Assembly (NCBI RefSeq): GCF_018812025.1
Contig: NC_063052.1
Coordinates: 20,166,914-20,230,913 of the forward strand
Direction of reading: 5' to 3'
DNA length: 64,000 nt
Source of the DNA: Megalobrama amblycephala
Taxonomy: Eukaryota > Chordata > Actinopteri > Cypriniformes > Xenocyprididae
The notes under the pieces are model-generated. The model was not told where the DNA came from. It made no database searches and saw only the letters and a list, made by a program, of their open reading frames with translations. Below are positions 22,630-34,656 of the stretch, piece after piece; position 1 is the first letter of the stretch, and each line of letters starts with the position of its first letter. The position numbers were made by a program, and so were the translations under genes.

Positions 22630-25600
22630 CAAGACTTTCAGCGGTAAAGGAAAATTAAGTAAAACAAAAGAAAAGTGAGTGAAGGTTGGATGGCTTGAAT
22701 GAGCGGCTTGTCTGTTCTTCTTGTTACTCCATTGTTCTTGGTACTTGTCTTGGCTTCTTTTCCCAGAACAGAACCAACTCCTAGTTCACTATCTTGCAAT
22801 AATGATCATTTAAACTTAGTTGTTTGTCACACCTCTGAGGAGTCTTGGCCAATCAGACATTGTCCTGTTTCAAGAGGGCCTTCCTCTGCCCCAATAAAAC
22901 ATAAGTACATCCCGGTCTGTCTCTGCTTTAGCAGAGTGCCATTTTAACATAATTTCTATTAACTGGAATATGATACATTTTAAACAGATTTCATTCAAGC
23001 CATGATTTAAGAAAGATAAAAAGAGATAAATCAAGTCCAAATAAGGCATACTTTCAGTCATTCAGTCAAGAGTTAACATATTTACATGAATTGTGAATGT
23101 TCTAAAGCCTAACTGTTTACAGGTAGTACTTGTGGACACATAATGCAAAATGTATGTAGTTAAAAGATGTTTGATAAGTCCATTAAAATTGTTGGAACAA
23201 TTTTGAAGCAGTTTTATTTGTAGAACAGTCTCTTTGGCTTTCCTGTGAAGTAAGGAAACAAAAGGGGTCTGCATTGTCTCTCTGTTTCTTTGCTCTGGTG
23301 ATCAAAGGATCTATCTTCTTGGGTGACCCTTTGGTATGTCACTTCTCCTGCTATCAGGAAGCATAGGGTGTCATAAAAATAATCAGCCTTGGTTCTCTCT
23401 GTAGACGAGCCGGAGCCGAAACCTCGATTCTGAATTAGAAATATGTTTTGAAAGAATCATCTGAATGATTCATTTGTCTGGTTCGTCCACAGTTCCTACA
23501 AAGTGCATCTCCTGTGACCACTCCCCTTTTATTTTGTCACACTCTTCATCACTTTACCTGAAGCACAGAGTGTGGCACACAGATACTGTAAAGATAAATG
23601 CAGATTTGTGCTATACCCCACTACTTTGATTAGTTGGTTTAGGGGTGTTTAATTAAGGCTAGAGCTAAACTCTGCTGGAAGGTGGTCCTCCAGGCCACTT
23701 TAAAAGTTCAGCAGTATCAGTTCTTGTTTAAGCCTGCTTAATGCACCATAACCTATTCCTCATTTTCAGTTAACTTTCATGTTGGGTGGAGATTTGGGAA
23801 ATAGAAGGCAGACACGGAAATTATATACAGTAATATATTATGTATGCTTATATAATTAATGAGAATAAATAACTACCACTGAAGATATAATTTGCTTCCG
23901 TAGCAACCTTGGAAAGCTATTTAAGGACATGAATCATTTGAACACAACATAACATCCTATTTACTGCTATTACGATGCCGTGTATTTCGTTGTGGTGCTT
24001 TTGGTCTGATATATTGAGTTGATATTCAGAGATCCAGACCACGGTACATGAAAGTTTTCACTGTTAGTGCAATAGAGAGAAGCATTTGATCATCAAATGT
24101 CATTTTAATGAGGCCTATGGAGTTGTATTCTGTCTCCTTGTCACAGAGATGACTCTGTAGTGTCCCTGTGGTAAAAAGGAGGGTTATAGATTTAGAGAAC
24201 AAGACAAACTCACACTTTTTGACTCATGTTGGCTGGCTGTCTCATCATTACAAACAAAACAAAGGTGGCATTATATCCAGTAATAGGATTGTGTTGAAAA
24301 TCCCTTCTCTAATGGGAAGTAATGAATACATAATAGGCCATAAACAGTAGCATCAACCACTCACACTGTCTGATGACACTCACCATTCAAAGTGAGTTTA
24401 TTCTTCAAATTCATTCAGGTTATTGTTTATCTGACCCACACACATTTCCATCTCAATCAGCCTAAATAAATCTTTTTAACATGAGCAACACTAAATACTC
24501 AGCTTTGCTGGTGCTTATTATTTTGACAATTATTCCTGATAATTAGGTGCAGGTTCGCTCTATTAGACTTGCCCCTGAATTTAAACAGTAATTACTCTGA
24601 CTAAAGTGGCTTACTGCAGCTCAATAGGCATATGGGTTGGGTTTTAGAATAGACAAATACATTTTAGAATTAAACAGAAATTATTAGTAGGAAAGGCTAG
24701 CTTCAGTATTACTGTTGCTCCAAACCCTTAATCCTCCTGATAAGTTTTAAACCTCATTACATAACTCATCCCGCACCATTTGCGCTACAGACTTGAGTGA
24801 GACCTCAAATTATGCAGCTTATAGACTTTATGTGCCAGAGAAACAAGTGTGCAGCCATTTTTTGAACTTTGTGTTTGAGTTTCTGTTTTAGCAGTAGCTC
24901 TGTATATTTCTATGGCATCGCTGTTGAAGATCAATTAGCTGGTAAAGTGGATTTTATTTATTTTTTATTTTTTATTTTTTAGTTATTTTTTATTTTTTTA
25001 TAGTTAATGAAAGTTATTATGAACATGAACAAGTAGACCAGGAAGTTCATTCATATTCAAATCCATAAGATCTTTCCTTCATGCTGTGGAAATACAAACC
25101 GGAAGACAGAAAAGGGCGCTGAAAAAGGGCGGCGTACATAAGGTCTAAGTGATAAGATTTTTGCCTGGTGGACAAGCATTTCATAAACTTACATTGAAGG
25201 AGGAATTCAAGACACGAAAACTGCACAAAACACCCAAAACGATCCAATAGTTGCTCACTAAAAACTACTCGGAACCCTACAGCAATGTCCTTTAAACGAC
25301 CCACTGCCCAGCATTGCACCGGCAACTTTTGCACTAAACATCTCCAGTGACATTTTCTTCAGTGAATTATTAATTTAGTGGCTATTAATTCCTCCCATAC
25401 AAATTTCCACAGACATATAAGAGTCAATCACATTTGTGGGTGTGACAGACAGACACTTTTTCATTCTGAATATTGACCATATTGAATTGTGGGAAATTGA
25501 TGGGCATGACCACTCTAAACAGCCATCGTAAAGCAGCGTTGAGCGTGACCTGCATATCATATCATATAGCTATCATCTGACAGTGATTAATTTCAACGCT

Positions 25601-25866
25601 GCCCCTCAGTGCTGCCTTGACCGAGGACTGCGGAACACATGTTTTAATGACATGTTAAAATATGGTGGCAAATATGTCACATCTGCCCTGGTGAAATAGA
25701 GGAGAAAGCAACTCGAAGCTGATTTTCAATTTAAAAGGCAATTTACTGGCAGTTTGGGTGAGAAAGGTCTTGACTTCAATCTAGGTAGATGAATTTGCAT
25801 AATTGCCACACAAAGCCACCATTTGCACCTGTAAATATTAATTAGATAATATCTCCCTATAGCTCA

Positions 25867-25868
<2 letters not shown>
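22630..25868. other. intron
   Basis: AT-rich sequence with no exon, structured RNA or bounded repeat that I can support. A T-rich run lies at 24950-25000. The 2.5-3 kb between 22000 and 23520 has sharper base composition and could be an old retroelement, but no motif supports it. Confidence 0.4.

Positions 25869-25902
<34 letters not shown>
25869..25902. repeat. (GT)n microsatellite
   Basis: 17 GT units followed by a short GA-rich run. Confidence 0.95.
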
Positions 25903-25915
<13 letters not shown>

Positions 25916-26094
25916 GGAGAGAGAAGGTACTCCCATAATGCACTGCTGAGTACTCAGTTAAAAAAAAAAAAATACACCCAATATGGCAGACACAAGCCAA
26001 TTATTGTTGATTATAAATATACTTCTAATCATTCAGTGTTGAAAAGGTATAATAAAAATGCCCAGTCTATTTAAAAAATACTATTTATCCAATT

Positions 26095-26120
26095 ATTATT
26101 ATTATTATTATTATTATTAC
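26095..26120. repeat. (ATT)n microsatellite
   Basis: Eight ATT units. Confidence 0.9.
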
Positions 26121-26431
26121 AATATTGTTTCATTAGATCAGCAACATGCTAATGGCAAAATCTATAGAAATAAATTGTGCTTTGCTCTCAGTACTTTGCC
26201 TAATGTCCTGGCAAGTTTATCTCAAAGGAAAAAAAAAAACAAAAAAAACAAAACAAAACAAAACATTATTTATAGTTTTACTTTGTTCATGGACCTTTTC
26301 TCTGAAACATTTTGAATGTTTGTCTAACATTTTTGCTGTTTTAAATGTTACTACTTACTAATTGTTTCACAAAAGTAATTTCCCCTTTAATCTTTGCTTA
26401 ATTACAATAAATAAATAAATGAAATATTCCC

Positions 26432-27413
26432 TTAAAGGGTTAGTTCACCCACAAATTTAAATTCTGTAATTCATTTCTCACCCTTATGTCGTTCTTCACC
26501 CGTAAGACGATATTTTTGAAAAAATCTGATGGTTCAGTGAGGCCTCCATTGACAACAAGATCATTTATGCTTTCAATGCCCAGAAAGGTACTAAAGACAT
26601 ATTTAAAACAGTTAATGTGACTACAGTGGTTCAACCTTAATGTTATGAAGCGATGAGAATACTTTTTGTGCGTCAAAAAAAACGGAAAAAAAAAAAAAAA
26701 TGAGTTCATTCAACAATATCTAGTGATGGGCAATTTCAAAACACTGCTTCACAAAGCTTTGAAGCTTTACAAATCTTTTGTTTCAAATCAGTGGTTTCAA
26801 GTGTGTATCAAACTACCAAAGTCACATGATTTCAGTAAACAAGGCTTTGTTACATCATAACGTTTCATCTAAACGTTTCAAAATTTCAATGGTTCACCAC
26901 TGGGGGGGGCGATGATCTCTCTGAAGTGTGAACTACTCACGGGCAGAGCGAGGCTTCATGAAACAGTTTGAAGCAAATGAGCCGAATTGTGTCGATGCTT
27001 CAAAACAATTTGACACTTGTCTCCACGGTGACACACGGTCACTTGCATGTGTTGATCTGAAGTAACCTTGACATCGATTCAGACAAGCGCTGACGAATTA
27101 TAACGTACATGTGGTTTTGCCAAACAAGGAAGTGTGTGGGGGAGTGGATAGTGTTCTCGACTGGGTTCAAATCCTGGTCAGAACAATGTTTTGATATAAA
27201 AACTTTTGCAAATAAACACCTTTTACAAACCATTGCAAATGTTTTATTGAAAGTGTAAATTATCCTGCTGTCAATGGAGGCCTCAATGAACCATCAGATT
27301 TTGTCAAAAATATCCTAATTTGTGTTCCCTAAGATGAACGAAGGTCTTACAGGTGTGGAATGAAATGAGGGTGAGTAATTAATGACAGAATTTTTTAATT
27401 TTTGGGTCTTTAA
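26432..27413. mobile_element. TTAA hairpin element, copy 2
   Basis: Begins TTAAAGGGTTAGTTCACCCA and ends GGGTCTTTAA, with the arms 26432-26690 and 27240-27413 inverted relative to each other. The centre (26710-27235) is different from the other copies and includes a block beginning CTAGTGATGGGCAATTTC that is shared with 46138-46190 and 48137-48280, and a truncated tRNA-like stretch. Confidence 0.75.
27133..27180 (+). repeat. truncated tRNA-like stretch inside the hairpin element
   Basis: GGTTCAAATCC at 27164-27174 is a match to the tRNA B box; GTGGATAGTG about 20 bases upstream resembles an A box. The spacing is too short for a tRNA, so the anticodon arm region is missing. Not a functional tRNA gene. 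Confidence 0.45.
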
Positions 27414-27463
27414 TGTTTTCTCTAACATTTGCATAACCATGAAAAATATTTTTAAACATAAAA

Positions 27464-27471
<8 letters not shown>

Positions 27472-27509
<38 letters not shown>
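27472..27509. repeat. (AT)n microsatellite
   Basis: About 19 AT units after a poly-A run. Confidence 0.95.
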
Positions 27510-27511
<2 letters not shown>

Positions 27512-27881
27512 CATTATATATTCCATTAAGTTACTACTATCAACCTTTTAGGAGTAAATAAAGAACCAAGATGTCTGACAGTACATGTGTTTTGTGTGCT
27601 GTTTGTTTGTTGTTGACTATGTAAAGGATTTCAAATCTGTCACTTTTGATGTTTTATTTAATTTAGGATGCTGACTTTGTGCTCTCTAGTTTTGGACTGA
27701 GCCTTCATGTCCAACCTATGTTCTCATTAATTTGCTAGTAAATGTCATCAAAGTAGGCATTTCAATATATTCCTGATTGCCCATGGGATTTCTAGTCAGA
27801 TATTCACATAAATCATACACAAGCTATCCTCTTACCCTCAGATAGCCCTGATAACTTGCATCAACTCTGTTTTATCCTCAG

Positions 27882-27918
27882 GAGACCAGGATCAACTGCA
27901 TTCGGATCGCTCGTAAAG
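27882..27918 (+). CDS. ptpru: ptpru exon: end of FN3-4
   Basis: Acceptor TTTTATCCTCAG, donor AAAG|GTAATT. 37 nt, phase 0 to phase 1. Encodes ETRINCIRIARK, the last strand of the membrane-proximal FN3 domain. Very short, but the residues match human PTPRU nearly one for one and both phases fit the neighbours. Confidence 0.93.
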
Positions 27919-29344
27919 GTAATTCATTCTTTATCTGCACTGTTTACATGCTTAAGGGCATGTCTTATTGACAGCGCATATACATCAATGCTAACCAAAT
28001 GTCCCTGCTGCAGACTCACTCACACTTTGGCAAGAGATAAAAGCATATTTGTTACCTTAATATGGCAGTCTCTCAAAATGCAAGCGGTGATAGTTGGGCA
28101 AAATCCCACCCAGTATTATGATTCAAATATTACATAATAATTTTTCATTCAAGTTTGGCACAGTGAGCCAACATAATATAAACAGACTGACAGATAAGAT
28201 AAAGTTAAAAGGAAGGAGTAAACGGGCCCTTTTCCGCAACCTACCTACCCAGACATTTTTAAGCATCATAGATGCACTTACAAAATGTAGCCATTAACAT
28301 TATGCTACTTTCTAAAATATTTCATTTTGTCTAGTCTAAGAGAACATTTCATGTACCATGCATCGCGGAAGAATGGTCTTTTCACACCGAACGCGAAATG
28401 ACTGATCATCTTCTGCTAATTCACACCTGCACACTAGGTGGCGCTGACCAACAATGCATTTGTCCTCATGTATGTGTCTCGTAAACGGCTTTGACTACGT
28501 CCGCTGCGTAATATACAGCATTAAATTAAGATAAATAAAGTTTGGTACTACAGTAGAAACACAAACTATCTATAATGCTTGCAAGAATGCATCTTAAAAT
28601 ATAATTGGAGGTACAATTAGCATCAAGCTAAATTTCAAAATGTATATGATTATTAATGTATTTGCTCAAAATGCACTTTAAACATCATACTGCCCCATAA
28701 GCCAGTGACTTCATAGGAAGTGTTTGCAACTGATTTCAGACAGATTTCTAAGGCAGCATAATGGTCTAATAAACAACAACAAAAAAGATTGTGCTTTGGT
28801 GATAACAAAGTGAATATTTAATTACCACAATACTAACTGGAAAAAGAAAAGAAAAAAAAAAAAAACAGCCGCGACTTTCAACCTTTTTTTTCATCTCAGC
28901 TGACACAGAATTACACACACATAATAGTGTGATACTATCAGCACACTCACTCATATGGAAATATACAGTACATGTGCACAGAAAATTGTTGTTACTGCTT
29001 CCCCGCATGTTTATCGATAAAATAGTTTTGCAACTAAAAAGTACATTACATTTCTCTGTACCAAGGTGGTAACAAGTAAAGATGCTATTAGTAAAGATGC
29101 TGCTCCCCAACACTGTTACAGCAATAGAAGCTTGGAATGTGAAATGTAAGAAATCGGTTCTACACACAAGAACGTTTTAAGGACAAAACCTGACATCTTA
29201 ATTTCTTGAAATGTGATAATCATGGTATAAGCTGAATAACTGACAATGGGCCATTTAATTATTGAAAAATAATGCACACCAAGGTGATAATGTGGCAACG
29301 AATCAGAGTGGCCATACACCTCACATAAAATGTATTATAATCAA

Positions 29345-29348
<4 letters not shown>
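27919..29348. other. intron, first part
   Basis: No gene. Short frames at 27856-28297 and 28766-29167 have no domain and no splice logic. Confidence 0.5.

Positions 29349-29397
<49 letters not shown>
29349..29397. repeat. (AT)n microsatellite
   Basis: About 24 AT units. Confidence 0.95.
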
Positions 29398-29399
<2 letters not shown>

Positions 29400-30241
29400 G
29401 TATTTATAATTAGCATTTCCCAGCATATTTCTATTCATTGCATTTTTTTTTCCCCCAATGCAATGCATTCTGTATTCTGAAATTGCCTTATCTGTGAAGC
29501 ATAAATGCTATGCTGGCTAATGAGAAAGTTTAGAAGACAGCCTCATTTTGAAAACACTTCACATCCAAAGTACGGTGTACATTTTAGGACATCCTTAGAC
29601 CTCAGTCATACAACGAAAAGGTGTCATGTCTCAGAATTAAAGGCTTCAGTCATAAGAAAAAACAGCATAGCGCCTCAGACTGAAAGCCTTCAGGCCTCAG
29701 GAAAAACAATGACAGGTGTCAGGTTTAGTACAATTAGGCATTGGACGAAACAGCCTCAGACTAAAAGGCATCAGACATTAAAGGGTTAGTTCACCCAAAA
29801 ATGAAAATTATGTCATTAATGACTCACCCTCACCTCCTTTCATCTTCGAAACACAGTTTAAGATATTTTAGATTTAGTCCGAGAGCTTTCTGTCCCTCCA
29901 TTGAAAGTGTTTGTACGGTATACTGTCCATGTCCAGAAAGATAATAAAAACGTCATCAAAGTAGTCCATGTGACATCAGTGGGTTAGTTAAAAGTTTTTG
30001 AAGCATCGAAAATACATTTTGGTCCAAAAATAACAAAAACTACGACTTTATTCAGCATTATATTCTCTTCCGGGTCTGTTGTTCATCCGGGTTCACGACT
30101 CTCTCAGTGACGCTGCTGACGTAAGACGCTACTGGCGTGTTATCCGGTGCGCCCGAGCTTCGTTTACAGTCTGAGGGAGAAGCATGCTGTATTCAAGCTA
30201 TTCTACATTGTTTGTATTTTGGTATTGCTATATTTTTTAAA

Positions 30242-30427
30242 ATGGTGCGTAAGTGTGCATGTCGCGGATGTCCTAATCGCCAAAAACAACGACGTATAAG
30301 TGCATTACCAACGCCGACAGATGAAAGGATTCAATGGAATCAATTCAGTGGAATCAATTCAATGGAATCAATTCAATGGAATCAATTCAATGGAAAGGAT
30401 TCCGGAAGAGAATACAATGCTGAATAA
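30242..30427 (+). pseudogene. THAP zinc-finger start captured in a hairpin element
   Basis: ATG at 30242 opens MVRKCACRGCPNRQ and then LPTPTDERIQW. The spacing of M-V-x-x-C-x-x-x-G-C-x-N-R and the downstream Trp are those of the THAP domain N-terminus. After residue 33 the frame runs into a 14-bp tandem repeat and stops at 30427, so the second half of the zinc site (Cys and His) is absent. THAP domains head the transposases of P-like and some other DNA transposons, so this is probably a relic of the autonomous parent. Confidence 0.65.
30329..30396. repeat. 14-bp tandem repeat within the THAP remnant
   Basis: Almost five copies of TTCAATGGAATCAA, one with A to G. Because 14 is not a multiple of three, the repeat shifts the reading frame with each unit. 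Confidence 0.9.
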
Positions 30428-31248
30428 AGTCGTAGTTTTTGTTATTTTTGGACCAAAATGTATTTTCGATGCTTCAAAAACTTCTAACTAACCCACTGAT
30501 GTCACATGGACTACTTTGATAACGTTTTTTATTACCTTTCTGGACATGGACAGTCTACCGTACAAACACTTTCAATGGAGGGACAGAAATCTCTCGGACT
30601 AAATCTAAAATATCTTAAACTGTGTTCCGAAGATGAAAGGAGGTCTTACAGGTTTGGAACGACATGAGGGTGAGTCATTAATGACATAATTTTCATTTTT
30701 GGGTTAACTAACCCTTTAAAGCTTCAAACGAAATGGACTCAGACAAAAAGGCATTGGACAAAATGGTCTCAGACTAAAAGGCATCAGATGAAACAGACTC
30801 AGACAAAAAGGCATCAGACTAAAAGGCATCGGATGAAATGGATTCAAGGCCCGATATATTCACTGCAAAGTTCTTCTTTAGGGTAAAACAAAGTTGGAAC
30901 TTTTTAGAGCAATATGCAACATCCAAATGCCGCCCACGCTACTGAGAGCGGTGTTTCTATGAATGTGCACACAACAAATGACAGCAGTTCAGAAAATATC
31001 CAATTATAGCGATGTGGATATGTTTGACCAGCTCTGCAATTCGGCCATCTAGTCTATTCCCGTCATGTTTATATCAGGCCTACTTCATACAATAGATTAC
31101 TTTATTATTTTCTATTTCTACTATAAACAAAGCTTGTTTTTGTATAACTTTCTATTGGCTTTTATCCCATCATAGTGCCATCCTTCAGTTGTCTTTTTGT
31201 GTTCCCCTTGTATTTTATTTAACTGTAACTATTCTCAAAAATTATGTA

Positions 31249-31250
<2 letters not shown>

Positions 31251-31290
<40 letters not shown>
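31251..31290. repeat. (GT)n microsatellite
   Basis: 20 GT units inside the 2.7-kb element. Confidence 0.95.
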
Positions 31291-31294
<4 letters not shown>

Positions 31295-32266
31295 TAATTA
31301 TGTAGAATCTATCTGTTGATGTTATTCATTTTATGTAGGCTATTTATGTAACCCCTTGGCAATGTTCTTTATGTTATTGGTATTCAATTATTAAAAACAA
31401 ATAAAAAAGCAGAGAGAGAAAGGGGCCGAAGGTAAGCTGTAGGCTACCTGATATTTTAATCTTACAGCTTTAATTAAATATTACACTGGTTAGATTTAAT
31501 TCAGAAAAGAACATGGCGATTTTCACATTGGTCTGCAGAAAAACAGCAATGGGCTGAATGAAAATGCAATCAACTTTCTGACAGTAGGTGGCGCTGGAAC
31601 ATCAGAAATAAAGCTGTTTCCCCGTACACAAAGCAGTTATGCTTATAACAATGCAGTCTAATAGCTTGAAAGATTTTGTACTTCCCTTATGAAAATGAAC
31701 CAAGGTTTTACTACAAATAAAACCAAAAACATTATTGTAGTTAACCATGGTAAAACACTATAGTTTATGGTATTTGTAGTAAAACTATCCTTATACAAAT
31801 AATATCAATTCGCCTAAAAACATAGTTACCACACTTTTACTATAATAAAACCACACGATAGTTTGTAATACAATGTGTTTTAAACTTGCAAATAAAACTA
31901 GTGATTAATGCAAATTTACAAAATAATCTCAGTGGGACGTTTTTTTACATCTTAGTGTAACATTTAACAGTTAGAAAACTCTGTGCATGTGACATCACAT
32001 TGAGGTGGGACAATTCACTTCTATCTGAGTCCTTTTCGTCTGAAGCTTTAATGTCTGATGCCTTCAGTCTTAGTTTCATCCGATGCCTAATCATATAAGA
32101 CCTGACACCTGACACCTGACGTTGTTTTTCCTGAGGCCTGAAGGCTTTCAGTCTGAGGCGCCATGCCGTTTTGTCTTATGACCAAAGCCTTTTAGTCTGA
32201 GGCATGACCCCATTTCGTTGTATGACTGAAGTCTGAGGATGTCCTAAAATGTACACCGTACCAAAG

Positions 32267-33027
32267 TGTGCATATGATGCAAAATTGTTTTCTAGGTAGG
32301 CTTTCGAACGGAGATGACTCTGACCTCTCACTGCTCTTTGCTGCGAGGAAACAACAATAGCAAAATGTACAGTAGAATGTCAAAATGCAGTGGAGTAAAA
32401 ATAAGACTCAAGCTTTTATTCAAGGCTGTTGCTCTGCACTGTTAGCGGTTGAGCAAGAAGCTATTTTATGAAAATAGTAATTACTTCATTATGTTGTTAA
32501 TTAGTTTGTGAAAATATTTAAGAATCAAAGTATGGCTCCAAAAGATTGTGTTAGCACTACTGAATATAATATACAATTAAACTATAGCCCACAAGAAGAA
32601 TGTCCCTTTAGCCTCTTTATTTTATACGTCATACTCTGTTATTTAGGTATTTATTTAATCAATGATATTGTAATTAATGTCCCTACAGCAGATGGTATAA
32701 TGATGCACTTCCATCCCTGTGATTTTTCAAATGGCAATTTCTGCTATTGGAAGCACTGCAGGGGCTTAAATTAATCGAGAGAGAGATTTCATGCTGTTCT
32801 CTGGAGCTGTTTGGAAATTGACTGCATTTATAAGGAGAGAAAATGGAGACACAGAGACCCTGTAAATCTGAGGAACATGTTCAAAATGTCCGCCAGTTTC
32901 AGTTTGTGACATTCTTCCTCAAGTTTGTGACCAGTAGGTGCAGCTGTCATCACTGGACACAAATGCTGGGCTCACTGAAATGTTGCCAGATCCTTTCTTA
33001 TGTGCAGGCAGTTTTGTTCTGGATTGA

Positions 33028-33061
<34 letters not shown>

Positions 33062-34213
33062 GTTTGGAACAATACGTCCAACTCCAAGATTGTGGGCAAA
33101 CTTTCAAAAATGTGTTGAATTTAAAACACTAGACAGCGGCACTGCATGTTCTAGACTGCTCCCATATAATTTTAAGGCTCAAATAATGTCAGTTTTGGCT
33201 AAATCTGTGCTATTTTCAAGGAAAAGGAAGCCCATATGGCATACTAATATTTGTAAAAGGAGACATTCAGTCATGACATTGTCTGTAAAAAGTGGGTTTT
33301 GAAAGTTCCAACGTAGATCCAACATGCTCAGCTTTAGGAGCTGAACCTGTCAGAATCTAACCAGGAACAGCTAAATTGCATCACTGACCTGAGTCTGTCA
33401 AAGTCAAAGACTTGGTCTGCTCTCGCTCCAAGGGCTCCCTGGGTTGAGCTTCTTCCCCTGTGGCTTGTTCATGTGCTGCTTGATGCAGATAAATGGTTTC
33501 TTCATCTCTCTCCAACCCCTGCGATACCTTTAGCAGATTAACATTCAGTAGTGCGCCAGCATTACCTGGCTACTGTTCTAATCTTGTAATGCTCATCTGC
33601 TGGTTGAGATAATGTGGTGTGCTGTAGTATTAGGGATTCGACTGGGTAAATTATAGTTTAATATTTTTCAGTGTTTTCAAGATATTCAAGTACATTTTTG
33701 GATATTTATATATTTGCTCTAAAAAGGCTAAAAAGATTATACTGGCTTATACACTACTGTTTTAAAATTTTACCATTTAAAATAAATGTTTCCTATTTAT
33801 TTTTTAAATGGCAAAGCTGAATTTTCAGCAGCCATTAAAGCCTGGGGCACTTGACAAAAAAGAACTGATCCACAGCAATTGTTTGAACTTCCCAAATCTA
33901 CCTGAATTTTGCATTTGAGATTGTATTAAAACATCTATCTTAGCGCTCTCACATTTATGAGTCAAAGCATAATTACTAGTAAAGCACTGATTAACATTAA
34001 TTTTATAAATGTATAATATAATTTTATTTATGCTAACATTGTATGAAATATTTGACATTTCACCCTAATTAGCAGTGATATTATATTAAAATAGAGTTTG
34101 AGTAGATTCTTATTTATGTAGTTTTACAGTATTACTGATTTTCAGCAAATTGATCTGATGTCATTTGTTTTTCTCTCACATTCATTCATTAACTCTTTGT
34201 CTTTCACTCTCAG
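32267..34213. other. intron, remainder
   Basis: Poly-A run at 33029-33059. A fragment of the common interspersed repeat at about 33755-33840. No gene. Confidence 0.5.
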
Positions 34214-34352
34214 TCGCCTGCAAAGACCATAAGCGTGCTCTGGAGGTTTCCCAGCATGCCGAGGATATGGGGCTGATTCTGGGGGCCTGTGCCGGGGGTC
34301 TGGTTGTTCTCATCCTCCTGCTGGGAGCCATTGTGGTTATTGTCAAGAAAGG
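34214..34352 (+). CDS. ptpru: ptpru exon: transmembrane helix
   Basis: Acceptor CACTCTCAG|TC, donor AAAGG|GTGAGC. 139 nt, phase 1 to phase 2. Encodes [17 protein letters not shown], then the hydrophobic helix [20 protein letters not shown] (and VVIV) followed by the stop-transfer Lys-Lys. The GxxxG-like small-residue face (GACAGG) is typical of this family. It leads into the alternative juxtamembrane exon. Confidence 0.97.
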
Positions 34353-34586
34353 GTGAGCATGTGTGCACTCAGATCCAATTAAAATCACTTGCAAAAAAAA
34401 AAATTAAAATCACTGATCACTTGCCTTTCTGCAAAACAATAGAGAATGGTGCTAGCAACGTCAAGGTCATAATTTCAATTCCCAAGGAATGCATGCATTT
34501 AAAACATGTAACTTGAATACACTGTAAGTTGCTTTATATAGAAGTATCTGCAAAATCCAAAAAATTACTAGAAGCCAGGCTAACCC

Positions 34587-34625
<39 letters not shown>

Positions 34626-34626
34626 G
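34353..34626. other. short intron ending in a CT microsatellite
   Basis: 274 bp. 34593-34623 is almost pure CT and serves as the polypyrimidine tract of the next acceptor. Confidence 0.8.
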
Positions 34627-34656
34627 AAGGGATATCTATTCGTACCCTTACTACCC
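34627..34656 (+). CDS. ptpru: ptpru 30-nt juxtamembrane microexon
   Basis: Acceptor CTCTCTCCAG|AA, donor CTACCC|GTAAGT. 30 nt, phase 2 in and phase 2 out, so skipping it keeps the frame. Encodes (G)RDIYSYPYYP, a Tyr-rich ten-residue insert just inside the membrane. I recall the same kind of insert in some mammalian PTPRU isoforms and its absence in others, so this is very likely a cassette exon. Confidence 0.88.

Larger units (their letters stand above)
29778..30719. mobile_element. TTAA hairpin element, copy 3, nested
   Basis: TTAA at both ends (29778-29781, 30716-30719) with ends AGGGTTAGTTCACCCAAAAA and the inverse TTTTTGGGTTAACTAACCCT. Arms of about 280 bp pair over their full length, for example 29931-30060 with 30427-30560. 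The unpaired centre, about 30065-30426, holds the THAP-like reading frame. Confidence 0.88.
29571..32260. mobile_element. 2.7-kb inverted-repeat element with TAC ends and 6-bp target duplication
   Basis: The left arm (29571-29777) begins TACGGTGTACATTTTAGGAC; the right arm (about 32035-32260) ends with its reverse complement. CCAAAG lies directly outside both ends (29565-29570 and 32261-32266), a 6-bp target duplication. The arms are built of degenerate units such as CAGACTAAAAGGCATCAGA, also seen at 30730-30845. TAY termini with a 6-bp duplication are the features I associate with the IS3EU superfamily. No transposase is visible. A TTAA hairpin element is inserted at 29778-30719. Confidence 0.75.

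Noticed and set aside
22000..23520. An LTR retrotransposon
   Set aside because: An AATAAA signal and sharper composition hinted at an LTR, but there is no pair of repeats, primer-binding site or coding region.
30249..30400. A working THAP protein gene
   Set aside because: Only the first zinc-ligand pair is present, the tandem repeat shifts the frame, and the piece is inside a hairpin element.
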